Position numbers and translations under genes: made by a program
Assembly: GCF_002252445.1 (NCBI RefSeq)
Contig: NZ_NNRJ01000010.1
Coordinates: 62,001-126,000 of the forward strand
DNA: 64,000 nucleotides
Direction: 5' to 3'
From: Brucella thiophenivorans
Lineage (GTDB): Bacteria; Pseudomonadota; Alphaproteobacteria; Rhizobiales; Rhizobiaceae
The notes under the pieces: generated by a model
Seen by the model: only the letters and a program-made list of their open reading frames with translations
The model's database searches: none
Told to the model about the DNA's origin: nothing
Shown: piece by piece, positions 52,590 through 62,407 of the stretch
How positions within the stretch are numbered: position 1 is the first letter of the stretch
Layout of the letters: the number at the start of each line of letters is the position of its first letter

Positions 52590-52674
52590 GTGCTGTACCA
52601 TGCTCAGTGGTTGACAATGCAACGCGTAACCTTGATGCGTGTATTCTTTAGATTATGCGATCAGGAATACGACA

Positions 52675-53388
52675 TTGAGCGATCAGGACAAGAAGCTGGT
52701 AGCAGCCCAGTTAGCAGCAGATGCGACCCGCGCGGCACATGCGGCCCTGGTTGAAGAAGGACGTCTCCTCTTCAAGAAGTCTTGGATTTTTATCCGCGGC
52801 GTACCTTCTATGAAGTTTCTGCCGCTGGAAGGCCCCGTGGAAATTGCCTTTGCCGGACGTTCCAACGTCGGCAAGTCATCGCTCATCAATGCGATTGTCG
52901 GCAAGAAGGCGCTAGCTCGTACATCCAACACGCCGGGCCGCACGCAGGAACTCAATTACTTTGTTCCCGATGGCTATTCCGGCGAGAATGGCGACCTTCC
53001 GCCATTGGCACTCGTTGACATGCCGGGCTACGGTTTTGCAGAAGCGCCGAAAGCACATGTCGATGCATGGACGCGACTTGTGTTCGATTATCTACGTGGC
53101 CGCACGACACTCAAGCGCGTTTATCTCCTCATAGACTCGCGCCACGGCATCAAGAAAAATGACGCAGACGTACTCGATCTCCTCGACAAAGCAGCTGTGT
53201 CTTATCAGATCGTTTTGACCAAGACCGACAAGATCAAGGCTGCGGGCATTCCGCGTTTGATCGAGGAAACCCATGCGCTCACGAAAAAGCGTGCGGCCTG
53301 TTTTCCCGGCATCATCACGACGTCGTCGGAAAAGGGCCTAGGCCTTGATGAGCTACGCGCAGCAATCGCACTCGTGGCAAAGGAATAG
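52675..53388 (+). CDS. engB: Ribosome biogenesis GTP-binding protein EngB (YsxC/YihA)
   Basis: A GTPase of about 237 residues with G1 [17 protein letters not shown]2 [15 protein letters not shown]3 [12 protein letters not shown] and G4 [11 protein letters not shown]. EngB is essential for large-subunit assembly. The start is TTG at 52675 with AGGA 8 bases upstream; the frame is open to a GTG at 52639, which has no such site. A terminator separates it from yidC, so it has its own promoter. Confidence 0.92.
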   Translation: MSDQDKKLVAAQLAADATRAAHAALVEEGRLLFKKSWIFIRGVPSMKFLPLEGPVEIAFAGRSNVGKSSLINAIVGKKALARTSNTPGRTQELNYFVPDGYSGENGDLPPLALVDMPGYGFAEAPKAHVDAWTRLVFDYLRGRTTLKRVYLLIDSRHGIKKNDADVLDLLDKAAVSYQIVLTKTDKIKAAGIPRLIEETHALTKKRAACFPGIITTSSEKGLGLDELRAAIALVAKE

Positions 53389-53395
53389 GCCTAAA

Positions 53396-53998
53396 TCAGC
53401 TTGGGCAAACATCGGACTGATGGTTTAGCCCCTGATTGAGCTGCTCAAATTGTGTGGTGGTTTTCGAGCCATCACGCGTGATACGCACCACATAGATGCT
53501 ATCAAAATCAGTGCCCTCCCACTTGGGAACAGCGGCTTTGTCTCCGCCCTCAGCCTTCAGAATATTTCGGGCCAGCTTGACGATCTGCTTGTGTTCCCAG
53601 CCGATCAGAACGATGGCATCTTTATATTCTGGCTTTTCAAGCGCATTCTGTAACTTCGCTATATCCTGATACCCAAAGCTCGTATCGACGGGCATGCCGA
53701 ATTTTATCGCTGTTGGTTCAACGGTCGCGAGCGGGCGATTGTAGGCATAGTGAGCGCCTTTATCTTCTTTCAGCTCCGCAGGGTTTGGGGCAAAAATAAC
53801 ATCAGGTTTGCCAAACTCTGCCTCTATGACGGCTGGCAATTTCAGCGAACGGTTTAGCCCGCGACAATTGAGCTGTCCCAGCCCCTGCTCCGGCTTTTCA
53901 CCATGTCTGACCATGATAATGGTCTCGGTTGTAGGTGTTGCCTGCGCTGCGCCTAAACTCGCGAGAGAAATAATTGCCGTAAAAATTATTCGCTGCAT
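53396..53998 (-). CDS. Histidine phosphatase family protein, exported
   Basis: The product (200 residues) begins with a signal peptide (MQRIIFTAIISLASLGAAQA) and has the RHG motif in IIMVRHGEKPEQGLGQL, with the second histidine in GWEHKQIVKLARN. Phosphoglycerate-mutase-like phosphatases of this kind act on diverse phosphoesters. The ATG at 53998 gives a proper signal peptide; the frame extends to 54076. The stop is 7 bases from the engB stop in convergent orientation. Confidence 0.85.
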   Translation of the reverse strand: MQRIIFTAIISLASLGAAQATPTTETIIMVRHGEKPEQGLGQLNCRGLNRSLKLPAVIEAEFGKPDVIFAPNPAELKEDKGAHYAYNRPLATVEPTAIKFGMPVDTSFGYQDIAKLQNALEKPEYKDAIVLIGWEHKQIVKLARNILKAEGGDKAAVPKWEGTDFDSIYVVRITRDGSKTTTQFEQLNQGLNHQSDVCPS

Positions 53999-54163
53999 GA
54001 AAATGCTCCATTCAAAGAACGAGGTTTGCGCGCTTATCATGGCTTTTAATACGGCGATCCAAGCCAAGCCGTTCAAATAATCGCGAACAAAAATCGGAAA
54101 ACCGTTTTACAGGGCCGCACATATTGCTTAGAAAAGCCTGCCTCTCTTGCCCTGTCGCCAGCC

Positions 54164-55066
54164 ATGGAACCCACGATGACGACTCTTGAAAATCCTGAAA
54201 TGCAAGCGCAACTCCTCTCAGCAGCCCTGCCCTATATGCAGCGCTACGAGAACAAGAATGTCGTGGTTAAATATGGCGGTCATGCCATGGGTAACCCAGA
54301 ACTCGGCAAAGCCTTTGCCCGCGACATCGCGCTGTTGAAGCAATCAGGCATCAACCCAATCGTTGTGCATGGTGGTGGCCCGCAGATTCAGGCGATGTTG
54401 ACCAAGCTCGGCATTGAATCACGTTTTGAAGGCGGTCTTCGCGTCACCGACGAAAAGACAGTTGAAGTGGTTGAAATGGTTCTGGCCGGTTCCATCAACA
54501 AGGAAATCGTCGCCCTCATCAACGCCGAAGGCGAATGGGCCATCGGACTTTGCGGTAAAGACGGCAACATGGTTTTCGCGCGCAAAGCGCACAAGACTGT
54601 TATTGATCCAGATTCCAACATCGAAAAAGTGCTTGATCTGGGCTTTGTAGGAGAACCGGCAGAAGTTGACCGCACGCTTCTCGATCTGCTGGCACGCTCG
54701 GAAATGATTCCCGTGATCGCACCTGTCGCTCCGGGCCGCGATGGTCACACTTACAACATCAATGCAGATACCTTTGCAGGTGCTATTGCTGGTGCACTGG
54801 CTGCAACGCGTCTTCTGTTCCTAACCGACGTTCCAGGCGTTCTCGACAAGGACAAAAACCTCATCAAGGAATTGTCGGTTGCTGATGCGCAAGCGCTCAT
54901 CAAAGACGGCACAATTTCTGGCGGCATGATACCAAAGGTCGAAACCTGCATCGATGCGATCCGTCGCGGCGTTGAAGGCGTTGTCATTCTGAACGGCAAG
55001 ACGCCGCATTCGGTTTTGCTTGAGCTTTTCACCGAACATGGTGCCGGAACATTGATTGTACCGTAA
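54164..55066 (+). CDS. argB: Acetylglutamate kinase
   Basis: A 300-residue amino-acid kinase: [20 protein letters not shown] for the nucleotide-binding Lys, [21 protein letters not shown] for acetylglutamate binding, and [26 protein letters not shown] ([11 protein letters not shown] and [12 protein letters not shown]). It phosphorylates N-acetylglutamate in arginine biosynthesis and is usually the feedback-inhibited step. The second Met (54176) is an alternative start with a GGA upstream. A terminator follows. Confidence 0.96.
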   Translation: MEPTMTTLENPEMQAQLLSAALPYMQRYENKNVVVKYGGHAMGNPELGKAFARDIALLKQSGINPIVVHGGGPQIQAMLTKLGIESRFEGGLRVTDEKTVEVVEMVLAGSINKEIVALINAEGEWAIGLCGKDGNMVFARKAHKTVIDPDSNIEKVLDLGFVGEPAEVDRTLLDLLARSEMIPVIAPVAPGRDGHTYNINADTFAGAIAGALAATRLLFLTDVPGVLDKDKNLIKELSVADAQALIKDGTISGGMIPKVETCIDAIRRGVEGVVILNGKTPHSVLLELFTEHGAGTLIVP

Positions 55067-55072
55067 TCCGTT

Positions 55073-55095
55073 AGCCGCCTTCGGGCGGCTTTTTC
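55073..55095 (+). terminator. Terminator after argB
   Basis: AGCCGCC-TTCG-GGCGGCT plus TTTTTC: a 7-bp stem with UUCG tetraloop, about 7 bases after the argB stop. The pyrimidine nucleotidase gene starts 29 bases downstream. Confidence 0.85.
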
Positions 55096-55123
55096 TTGGC
55101 TCGCCTTCGTGACATAAAGACTT

Positions 55124-55828
55124 ATGACCAATCAACCTGATGCTCCGGCGTTTGCCCACGTTACCGACTGGGTATTCGACCTCGACAATACGCTCTATCC
55201 GCACGCAGCCGATCTGTTTTCCCAGATCGATGTGCGGATGACAAACTATGTCGAGAAGCTGCTCAACCTGCCGCATGACGAAGCGCGCAAAATTCAGAAG
55301 CAGTTTTATCTGGAATATGGCACCACGCTCAAAGGCCTGATGGAATGCCATGAAATCGACCCGGACGATTTTCTCAAGCACGTCCATGATATCGATTACA
55401 CTTGGCTGACACCTGATCCTGCTCTTGGAGAAGCAATTCGCGCCCTGCCCGGTCGCCGCTTCATCTTCACCAATGGCGATCGCGGCCATGCAGAGCGTGC
55501 AGCACGTCAGCTCGGTATCCTTGATGATTTCGACGATATTTTCGACATCGTTGCCGCTGGCCTGACGCCTAAGCCCGAACGCGTCACCTATGACCGTTTT
55601 CTCGGCGCATTCGGCATTGATGCACAAAAAGCTGTGATGTTTGAAGATTTGGCGCGCAATCTCGTTGTACCGAAGACATTGGGCATGAAAACCGTGCTGA
55701 TTGTGCCAAATAATTTCGAGCCAACATTCTCAGAGATTTGGGAAAGCGACCCTGAGTTTACTGATCAGGTTGATTATGTAACCGACAATCTGACACAGTT
55801 TCTGGAAACCATCATTGCAGTCAAATAA
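55124..55828 (+). CDS. HAD pyrimidine 5'-nucleotidase
   Basis: The 234-residue phosphatase has HAD motif I VFDLDNTLYPHAADLF, motif II in FIFTNGDRGHAE, Lys in TPKPERVTYDRFL and motif IV VMFEDLARNLVVPKTLG. The DNTLYP signature and size are typical of the SDT1/pyrimidine 5'-nucleotidase group, which dephosphorylates UMP and CMP. It follows argB in other Rhizobiales too. It ends at a bidirectional terminator facing the LOG gene. Confidence 0.9.
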   Translation: MTNQPDAPAFAHVTDWVFDLDNTLYPHAADLFSQIDVRMTNYVEKLLNLPHDEARKIQKQFYLEYGTTLKGLMECHEIDPDDFLKHVHDIDYTWLTPDPALGEAIRALPGRRFIFTNGDRGHAERAARQLGILDDFDDIFDIVAAGLTPKPERVTYDRFLGAFGIDAQKAVMFEDLARNLVVPKTLGMKTVLIVPNNFEPTFSEIWESDPEFTDQVDYVTDNLTQFLETIIAVK

Positions 55829-55860
55829 AAAAAGCCCGGTTGATCATAACCGGGCTTTTT
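55829..55860. terminator. Bidirectional terminator
   Basis: AAAAAGCCCGGTT (55829-55841), GATCAT loop, AACCGGGCTTTTT (55848-55860). It closes the nucleotidase gene and the leftward LOG gene. Confidence 0.92.
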
Positions 55861-55869
55861 CATTCTCAA

Positions 55870-56709
55870 TCAGAGCTTATAGAAACTCTTGATCTCGTCC
55901 CAAGCTTCGTCCGCCGTATCGACGAAGGTCAGCAATTCAATATCGGCAGGCGAAATCGTTCCCTGCTCTGCAAGAAATTCGATATTGATCGCCTTGCTCC
56001 AGAATTCTTTGCCAAACAGGATAAGCGGCATACGCTCCATACGGTCAGTCTGGATGAGCGTCATGGCTTCAAACAACTCGTCCATCGTGCCAAAGCCACC
56101 CGGAAACACGCAAATTGCTTTTGCGCGCATGAGAAAATGCATCTTGCGCAGCGCAAAATAATGGAAGTTGAAACACAGTTCAGGCGTCACATAGCTATTC
56201 GGTGCCTGCTCATGCGGCAAAACGATATTAAGACCAATGGTCGGCGCGCCAACATCCGCAGCCCCGCGGTTTCCCGCTTCCATCACGCCCGGACCACCGC
56301 CCGTCACGACAATAAACTCGCGATAATAGGTCGTCGCTGAATATTCAGAGCAAATGCGGGCAAACTTGCGCGCTTCTTCATAATAGCGCGAATTGGCCTC
56401 AAGGTTCTTTTTCTGGACTTCGTTTTTCGCAGCCCATGCGTCACCACCCGGTTCGGGAATACGCGCGCCACCGAACATAACAACCGTCGATTTGATACCA
56501 CGATCCGCAAGGATCAGTTCTGGTTTCAGAAGCTCAAGCTGAAGCCGGATCGGACGCATATCGCGCCGCGTCATGAAGTCATCATCCATGAAGGCAAGCC
56601 GATAAGCTTCGGCCTCGGTCTGAGGTGTCTTTGGCACCGTGCGCGCCTGTTTTGCAGCTTCCTCAGAATTTGGGAAAGGCGTCCAGCCTGTCTTCTCCAT
56701 CGGGTTCAT
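55870..56709 (-). CDS. LOG family protein (TIGR00730)
   Basis: A 279-residue protein with [41 protein letters not shown] and the signature [20 protein letters not shown]. The PGGxGT-xxE motif marks LOG-type 5'-monophosphate phosphoribohydrolases, which release bases from nucleoside monophosphates. The N-terminus is longer than in plant LOG. ATG at 56709 follows AAGGAG at 9 bases; the frame runs on to 56787. It diverges from dapD. Confidence 0.88.
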   Translation of the reverse strand: MNPMEKTGWTPFPNSEEAAKQARTVPKTPQTEAEAYRLAFMDDDFMTRRDMRPIRLQLELLKPELILADRGIKSTVVMFGGARIPEPGGDAWAAKNEVQKKNLEANSRYYEEARKFARICSEYSATTYYREFIVVTGGGPGVMEAGNRGAADVGAPTIGLNIVLPHEQAPNSYVTPELCFNFHYFALRKMHFLMRAKAICVFPGGFGTMDELFEAMTLIQTDRMERMPLILFGKEFWSKAINIEFLAEQGTISPADIELLTFVDTADEAWDEIKSFYKL

Positions 56710-56914
56710 GCTTGCCTGCTCCTTCAATTTCAATGCGTATCGATGCCTTAGCATTATTCTCGGCGTTAAATTCTTAATCTGGCGCAATTGCGATCAGTTA
56801 TTTCGCACAATAACGCGATTGACCCCTATCCTGCCTTCGCTTAATCACTTCTATAACAAGTGCCGACCGAAAAGACGGCATCCGCTTACCCTGCCATTTT
56901 ATGGAGACCGCCAT

Positions 56915-57769
56915 ATGACCAAGCCAGATTTCGCCTCCCTTGAGAAGGTCATCGAAAAGGCTTTTGACGAGCGCGATGGCATAAGCACTGCAACCCGCGG
57001 CGAAGTTCGCGATGCAGTTGAGCAGTCGCTCCTTTTGCTTGATCGTGGTGAAGCGCGTGTGGCAGAAAAACAGGCGGACGGCAACTGGCAGGTTAATCAG
57101 TGGCTCAAGAAAGCAGTGTTGCTTTCGTTCCGTCTCAACCCGATGCAGATCATCAAGGGCGGCCCCGGCGAAGCTTCTTGGTGGGACAAAGTTCCTTCCA
57201 AATTTGATGGATGGACCGCCAATGAATTTGAAAAAGCTGGCATTCGTGCCGTACCAAATTCGGTTGTTCGCTATTCGGCCTACATCGCGCCTAACGCGAT
57301 TCTAATGCCTTCCTTCGTCAATCTTGGTGCTTATGTCGATGAAGGCACAATGGTCGATGCATGGGCGACTGTGGGCTCCTGCGCACAGATCGGCAAGAAT
57401 GTGCATCTTTCCGGCGGCGTTGGCATCGGTGGCGTTCTGGAACCAATGCAGGCAGGGCCAACCATCATTGAAGACAATTGCTTCATCGGTGCACGTTCTG
57501 AAGTCGTTGAAGGCTGCATTATCCGCGAAGGTGCCGTGCTCGGCATGGGCGTGTTCATCGGCAAATCGACCAAGATTGTTGATCGTGCAACCGGCGAAAT
57601 CTTCTATGGCGAAGTGCCACCTTATTCAGTCGTCGTTGCTGGCACGATGCCGGGCAAGCCGTTCCCGAATGGTGAAGCAGGCCCAGGTCTTTATTGCGCT
57701 GTGATCGTCAAGCGTGTTGATGAAAAGACGCGCTCCAAGACCTCAATCAACGAACTGCTGCGCGATTAA
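56915..57769 (+). CDS. dapD: 2,3,4,5-tetrahydropyridine-2,6-dicarboxylate N-succinyltransferase
   Basis: A 284-residue enzyme with an N-terminal helical domain ([20 protein letters not shown]) and a left-handed beta-helix of hexapeptide repeats ([60 protein letters not shown]). It catalyses the succinylation step of the diaminopimelate/lysine pathway; dapE, which removes the succinyl group later, is 2 kb away. Length equals that of other Rhizobiales DapD. Confidence 0.97.
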   Translation: MTKPDFASLEKVIEKAFDERDGISTATRGEVRDAVEQSLLLLDRGEARVAEKQADGNWQVNQWLKKAVLLSFRLNPMQIIKGGPGEASWWDKVPSKFDGWTANEFEKAGIRAVPNSVVRYSAYIAPNAILMPSFVNLGAYVDEGTMVDAWATVGSCAQIGKNVHLSGGVGIGGVLEPMQAGPTIIEDNCFIGARSEVVEGCIIREGAVLGMGVFIGKSTKIVDRATGEIFYGEVPPYSVVVAGTMPGKPFPNGEAGPGLYCAVIVKRVDEKTRSKTSINELLRD

Positions 57770-57788
57770 TGGCTCTGCAAAGTTAAAG

Positions 57789-57822
57789 AAAAAAGGCGAA
57801 GCTCTAAAGCTTCGCCTTTTTT
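57789..57822. terminator. Bidirectional terminator after dapD
   Basis: A 15-bp perfect stem AAAAAAGGCGAAGCT / AGCTTCGCCTTTTTT with CTAA loop, facing the leftward small secreted gene as well. Confidence 0.92.
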
Positions 57823-57841
57823 GTATTCACTGCCAGAAAGC

Positions 57842-58069
57842 TTATTTCTGGTAGCTCGAAGGCGATGCATCGCCGAAACGATGTGCAGAACCATCGCTAT
57901 AGGTCTGTGTCTGGATCGACGCAGGTGCTGTGTAATCAACGCCCTGTGTTGCAACTGGTGTGCGATCATTTGCATAAAGGTCTGCTGGAATACCAACATT
58001 TGGATTTTCAGCAAAGGCAGCACTCGCGCTAAGAGCAAGGGCAGCAGCAGCAAGAACAAACTTATTCAT
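57842..58069 (-). CDS. Small secreted protein, paralogue A of a tandem pair
   Basis: The 75-residue precursor has a signal peptide MNKFVLAAAALALSASAAFA and a ~55-residue mature part: ENPNVGIPADLYANDRTPVA and DGSAHRFGDASPSSYQ near the end. The start is ATG 58069, with AAGG 9 bases upstream; the frame runs further to 58138 without support. The second copy lies 214 bases upstream with the same signal peptide and ends. No family recognised; probably periplasmic. Confidence 0.82.
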   Translation of the reverse strand: MNKFVLAAAALALSASAAFAENPNVGIPADLYANDRTPVATQGVDYTAPASIQTQTYSDGSAHRFGDASPSSYQK

Positions 58070-58186
58070 TTTCATAATCCTTCTATCACCCCATCGGATG
58101 GCAATCTGCCTTTCCCTTCGGGGACTCCGGGATGGCAAACAACCATCCTCCGGGGAGATTTGTTAAATTGATCATTTTCAAATATC

Positions 58187-58223
58187 GGGTTGTAAGAACC
58201 TTGGGAGGCCGCACTTACAACCC
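58187..58223. repeat. Inverted repeat between the tandem secreted genes (1)
   Basis: GGGTTGTAAG (58187-58196) and CTTACAACCC (58214-58223) are perfect complements, 17-base spacer. No U-run. Confidence 0.7.
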
Positions 58224-58232
58224 GCAATCTCT

Positions 58233-58264
58233 GTCGTTACGATTTAAAATTAAACTGTAACGAC
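58233..58264. repeat. Inverted repeat between the tandem secreted genes (2)
   Basis: GTCGTTAC (58233-58240) and GTAACGAC (58257-58264) are perfect complements with an AT-rich 16-base spacer. Near the 3' end of the upstream copy. Confidence 0.65.
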
Positions 58265-58283
58265 CAATGTCATAATCGTATTC

Positions 58284-58511
58284 TTAGTTCTGGTAGCTCG
58301 ATGGCGATGCATCACCAAAACGGTGAGCGGAACCATCCATATTGACCGTCTGGCCAATAGTTGCAGTCGCAGTGTTGTCTACGCGCTGCGAAGCAACAGG
58401 AGTGCGATCATTTGCATAAAGATCTGCAGGTTCACCTACATGTGGATTTTCAGCAAAAGCAGCACCGGCGCTAAGAGCAAGGGCAGCAGCAGCAAGAACA
58501 AACTTATTCAT
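58284..58511 (-). CDS. Small secreted protein, paralogue B of a tandem pair
   Basis: A 75-residue precursor almost identical in plan to the downstream copy: signal MNKFVLAAAALALSAGAAFA, then ENPHVGEPADLYANDRTPVA, a variable centre (SQRVDNTATATIGQTVNMDG) and AHRFGDASPSSYQN. The conserved ends and variable middle suggest duplication followed by divergence of a central strand. GGAGATAG lies upstream. Predicted periplasmic; function unknown. Confidence 0.83.
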   Translation of the reverse strand: MNKFVLAAAALALSAGAAFAENPHVGEPADLYANDRTPVASQRVDNTATATIGQTVNMDGSAHRFGDASPSSYQN

Positions 58512-58936
58512 TTTCTATCTCCTTAGTCATTTGGGCGACGTTCTGTGCGTCGTCCTCATGAGCCTCAAATGGGTGACAGTGATGAAAAGTTCCAGTCACG
58601 AAAATGTTTTCTTAATCACACATTCGTGCGCCCAACTTCTTCCAACAGGCATGTAAAAATTAGAATTATATATTTTTTACAATATGTTGAATCATATATC
58701 AGCAGTAACCAATTTGTTATCATGTCATTTTTGTTCACTTTTTGCGAACACTGTGTCGCCTTTTATTGTGTAACAATATCGAACAATGAATGGTGTTAAT
58801 CACAATTGCACGACTAACGATTTCATCTGCAATCTTAAAAAATACACTGAGTCTGGGTGTGCTAATCGCGCAAATGAAAAAGGGATCGCGCTATGCGACC
58901 CCTTCTGCCTGACAGCTCTCGCTTATAGTGATTAAA
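58512..58936. other. AT-rich intergenic region without a gene
   Basis: This 425-base stretch is clearly AT-richer than its surroundings (runs such as TTTTTTAC and ATTAGAATTATATATTTTTT). It must carry the promoter of paralogue B. I see no convincing coding frame or hairpin terminator in it. Confidence 0.45.
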
Positions 58937-59527
58937 TTAATTGCTGGCGACGTTTACAGAGCGGCCTGCAATTGAAACCCACTGCCCCGAATGCGACGGT
59001 GACTGCATTTTAATATAGCGATAAGAGGTCTTCTCAACCGGCAAAACATCGGCGCGCATATTGTCGAGAATGTAATCACCGCTATCGGTTCGCACGGTCA
59101 GCACGATATGTGCCTCGCTTCCCTGCACCATCGTGATCAAAAGCTGCGACGGGCTGATCCCGCGTGCCATAAGCTTGGCACGCTTCAACAGTACATAATC
59201 CTCGCAGTCGCCTTTGCCATTCTTCGGAATGGTCCAGTAATCACGCTTGCCGTAGTTATCCTGATCGGAAACCGGTTTGATGGCCGCATTGACCGAAGCA
59301 TTGACGCTTTGCAGCAGCTTCATACGATCTGGCGTCAGTTTCATCGGCGCCAATGCACGATGCGCGCCGCAGTCACGTGGTGTACGTTTGCAATAATCAA
59401 GATGGCCATAGGGAATGCTGGTAATCCCGCCTGCCTCACTCCATTGCGCAGCCTGAGACGGAACAAGCATTATCCCGGATAGAGCGACGAATGCGGTTGC
59501 GGTTGCGGTTGCAATCAATAAACGCAT
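58937..59527 (-). CDS. Transglutaminase-like cysteine peptidase (C93/LapG-like)
   Basis: A 196-residue precursor with signal peptide (MRLLIATATATAFVALSGIM) and a BTLCP/peptidase C93 domain: catalytic Cys in NGKGDCEDYVLLKRAKL, His in GSEAHIVLTVRTDSG and Asp in YILDNMRADV. This family includes LapG, the periplasmic protease that cuts adhesins under control of the c-di-GMP receptor LapD. Neither LapD nor a large adhesin is in the window. ATG at 59527 gives a good signal peptide; the frame continues to 59731. Confidence 0.87.
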   Translation of the reverse strand: MRLLIATATATAFVALSGIMLVPSQAAQWSEAGGITSIPYGHLDYCKRTPRDCGAHRALAPMKLTPDRMKLLQSVNASVNAAIKPVSDQDNYGKRDYWTIPKNGKGDCEDYVLLKRAKLMARGISPSQLLITMVQGSEAHIVLTVRTDSGDYILDNMRADVLPVEKTSYRYIKMQSPSHSGQWVSIAGRSVNVASN

Positions 59528-59849
59528 AGCGGATTCCCATTTTTTAAAATGCTCCGAAAAGCATTTTCCAGAAACTGTTCCCAGATGACCGGCCCGTTTC
59601 CCGGGTCTCGCTATCAACCTTTTTTTAACTAACGATGACAGTGGCCCTCTGGTCAAGGAAATTTCATTCCCGATTTGCGACATTCTGAGAAAAGCCGCGA
59701 TTAAAAGAGCTTTCGTCCGCGGAACCTCCATTTTGTAAACCCCATGCGCATTGCATCTTGTTTACGGTAACAAGGGATTGTTGTTTCATCTGGGAGCGTC
59801 CCGATCTAATCTCAAGCCCACACGATTCTCAGAACAAAGCTTTGACATC
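59528..59849. other. Divergent promoter region between the C93 peptidase and dapE
   Basis: The 322-base gap between the two divergent starts holds AAAATGCT-CCGAAA-AGCATTTT (59547-59568), an 8-bp hairpin just before the peptidase start on its transcript. The rest shows no gene that I can support. Confidence 0.4.
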
Positions 59850-61037
59850 ATGAGCCTTCCAACCAATCCCGCTGAAAACCTCGCTGCTCTCATTCGTTGC
59901 CCGTCGGTAACGCCCGCTGAAGGCGGCGCGCTGACCGCATTAGAAACAATGCTTAAGCCTATGGGCTTTTCGATCGAGCGCCCGGTCTTCATCGACGAAG
60001 ATACGCCGGACATTGAAAACCTCTATGCGCGCAAGTCTGGCAATGGCGCGCATCTGATGTTTGCAGGCCATACGGATGTGGTGCCTCCCGGCAATGAAAG
60101 CGACTGGAAGCATCCGCCTTTCGCTGCCGCTATTGAAGACGGCATCATGTATGGTCGCGGTGCGGTTGATATGAAGGGTGGCATTGCCTGTTTCGTCGCA
60201 GCCGTGGCACGCCATGTTGAAAAGCACGGCAGCCTCAAGGGCAGCCTCTCCTTCCTCATCACAGGAGATGAAGAAGGCCCGGCAATCAACGGCACCGAAA
60301 AGCTTCTTAAATGGGCCAAGGACCGCGGCGAAAGCTGGGATGCGTCATTGGTCGGAGAACCGACCAATCCCGACACGCTTGGCGATATGATCAAGATCGG
60401 CCGTCGTGGTTCGCTTTCCGGCACGATTACGGTCCACGGTGTCCAGGGCCATGCTGCCTACCCTCATCTGGCAGAAAATCCGGTGCGCAGCATCACCACG
60501 CTTGTCGATAGCCTGCTTTATCCTGCTTTTGATGAAGGCACGGCAGATTTTCAGGCAAGCAATCTGGAAGTAACCACCATCGACGTAGGCAACAAGGCGA
60601 CCAATGTTATTGCCAATCAGGCAACGGCTTCGTTCAACATTCGCTTCAACGATACTTGGACAGCCGATAGCCTGAAGGCTGAGATCAATTCGCGTCTTGA
60701 AAAGGCTTCGCGCAACGACCGTCTGCGTCCGGGCCGCGAAACGCCAATCAACTATGAACTGACATGGCGCGAACATCCAAGCCACGTCTTTCTGACCCGC
60801 GACGAGAAGCTGATCGAAACACTGACTTCTTCTGTTGAAGCTGTCACCGGCAAACGCCCTAAGCTTTCCACATCAGGCGGCACATCGGATGCGCGCTTTA
60901 TTAAGGACTACTGCCCAGTCGTCGAGTTCGGCCTTGTAGGACAAACCATGCATATGGTTGACGAACGTGTTGCCTTGTCTGATCTTGAAGGCCTGACACA
61001 GATCTACGAACGGTTTATCGCTGATTTTTTCGAATAA
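59850..61037 (+). CDS. dapE: Succinyl-diaminopimelate desuccinylase
   Basis: A 395-residue M20 metallopeptidase: [38 protein letters not shown] (bridging Asp), [18 protein letters not shown] (catalytic Glu and metal Glu) and the C-terminal ligand in [13 protein letters not shown]. It releases succinate from N-succinyl-LL-diaminopimelate in lysine and cell-wall synthesis. ATG at 59850 gives the family length. The downstream membrane-protein gene starts 9 bases later. Confidence 0.96.
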   Translation: MSLPTNPAENLAALIRCPSVTPAEGGALTALETMLKPMGFSIERPVFIDEDTPDIENLYARKSGNGAHLMFAGHTDVVPPGNESDWKHPPFAAAIEDGIMYGRGAVDMKGGIACFVAAVARHVEKHGSLKGSLSFLITGDEEGPAINGTEKLLKWAKDRGESWDASLVGEPTNPDTLGDMIKIGRRGSLSGTITVHGVQGHAAYPHLAENPVRSITTLVDSLLYPAFDEGTADFQASNLEVTTIDVGNKATNVIANQATASFNIRFNDTWTADSLKAEINSRLEKASRNDRLRPGRETPINYELTWREHPSHVFLTRDEKLIETLTSSVEAVTGKRPKLSTSGGTSDARFIKDYCPVVEFGLVGQTMHMVDERVALSDLEGLTQIYERFIADFFE

Positions 61038-61046
61038 AGGACAGAT

Positions 61047-61652
61047 ATGCCCAGTCTGGATAATATTTTCAGATATTTCACGGGTGTATGGAAGATGATG
61101 CTTGGCCGCAAAGACGGTCTTGCATATCTCGACATCTCGGCAGAAGATTTCTGGACATCTTTCTATGCGATTATCGTTGCCTTGCCACCCCTGCTGGCCA
61201 CATGGGTTGCCTATGCGGCTGATCTCACCGCAGGACGGGAAGAGGCAGGGCTTCGTCTCGCAATCGTTACCCGTGCGGCATGTGTCGACCTGGCCGCCTG
61301 GGTGCTGCCAATCGTTATTCTTGGACTTATTGCCAAGCGCATCGGCATTTCAAAACGCTACGGCCCTTATGTAATTGCGACCAATTGGGGCAGCGCATTG
61401 CTGGCTTGGCTCTTTGCGCCGATTACATTGCTTCAACTATTATTTCCAGGATTTCTTGATTTCGCAACGCTGTTTGCCCTCGTACTTTTCGGCATATCAA
61501 TCATCCTGAGCTACCGACTGACTTTTACGGTGCTGCAACGCCCTCACGCCTATGTTGCACCATTTTTCGCGTGCATGTTCTTCGGCTCACTGTTCATCAC
61601 AGTGTTTCTGCAGCAGCTTTTTGGCATCGGTATTGGCACCGAAAGCTTCTAA
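61047..61652 (+). CDS. Integral membrane protein, function unknown
   Basis: A 201-residue protein with five or six hydrophobic helices ([100 protein letters not shown]). It is co-transcribed with dapE, 9 bases apart, as in other Rhizobiales. I do not recognise a functional family. Its stop overlaps the truA stop by 4 bases. Confidence 0.8.
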   Translation: MPSLDNIFRYFTGVWKMMLGRKDGLAYLDISAEDFWTSFYAIIVALPPLLATWVAYAADLTAGREEAGLRLAIVTRAACVDLAAWVLPIVILGLIAKRIGISKRYGPYVIATNWGSALLAWLFAPITLLQLLFPGFLDFATLFALVLFGISIILSYRLTFTVLQRPHAYVAPFFACMFFGSLFITVFLQQLFGIGIGTESF

Positions 61653-62404
61653 AAAGGAAATGGGTAATCAACGCCGATCAGATAAAGCCCGTAAGGCGGC
61701 GCAACCTGACCGCAAGCTTTGCGATCTTTGGCCTCAAGTGCCGCCTGCAAATCATCAGCCGTCCAGCGCCCAACACCTACTTCCATCAGGCTTCCGGCAA
61801 AAGAGCGCACCTGATTATGCAGGAATGAGCGCGCCGAAACCCGCATTTCAACATAATCGCCAGTGCGCGTAATATCGAGCCGGTCGAGCGTTTTTATCGG
61901 ACTTTTTGCCTGACATTGCGTTGCGCGAAATGTCGTAAAATCATGCTCACCCAGCAATCGCTTCGCAGCTTCATGCATGGCTTCGTGGTCAAGGCGCTTT
62001 TGCACCCACCAGACACGCTGATAATCTATCGCTAACGGTGAACGACGGTTGTGAATGCGATAAAGATAATGTCGGCCACGCGCCGAGAACCGTGCATCAA
62101 AAGCTTCCGTTGTCTTTTCGACATTGAGAATGCTAATGCGTTCATTGGCCATCACCAGATGCGCGTTTAACGCATCGCGCACTTTCGCAGCCCCCCAATC
62201 CTTGGTCAGATCAACATGGATGATCTGCGCGCTCGCATGAACACCCGCATCGGTGCGACCTGCCGCACTCAATGTCAGATCTTCGCCGCAGAACTTCTTA
62301 AACGCGAGTTCAATGGCGTTCTGCACAGCATAGCCATTTTCCTGCCGCTGCCAGCCGACATAAGGCGTGCCGTCATATTCGACAGTGATCTTATAACGCG
62401 GCAC
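61649..62404 (-). CDS. truA: tRNA pseudouridine(38-40) synthase
   Basis: A 251-residue enzyme with [20 protein letters not shown] at the start, the catalytic Asp in [35 protein letters not shown] and [19 protein letters not shown]. It converts U38-U40 in tRNA anticodon arms. It follows fmt by 3 bases on the same strand, in the def-fmt-truA operon. The family motif set is complete. Confidence 0.96.
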   Translation of the reverse strand: MPRYKITVEYDGTPYVGWQRQENGYAVQNAIELAFKKFCGEDLTLSAAGRTDAGVHASAQIIHVDLTKDWGAAKVRDALNAHLVMANERISILNVEKTTEAFDARFSARGRHYLYRIHNRRSPLAIDYQRVWWVQKRLDHEAMHEAAKRLLGEHDFTTFRATQCQAKSPIKTLDRLDITRTGDYVEMRVSARSFLHNQVRSFAGSLMEVGVGRWTADDLQAALEAKDRKACGQVAPPYGLYLIGVDYPFPF

Positions 62405-62407
62405 CGC

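Noticed and set aside
51673..52617. Leftward reading frame of 314 codons opposite yidC
   Set aside because: It overlaps the conserved Oxa1 core of yidC and has an unnatural composition (Glu/His/Arg runs). No start site.
54821..55627. Leftward frame of 268 codons opposite argB and the nucleotidase
   Set aside because: Spans two genuine genes and the terminator between them.
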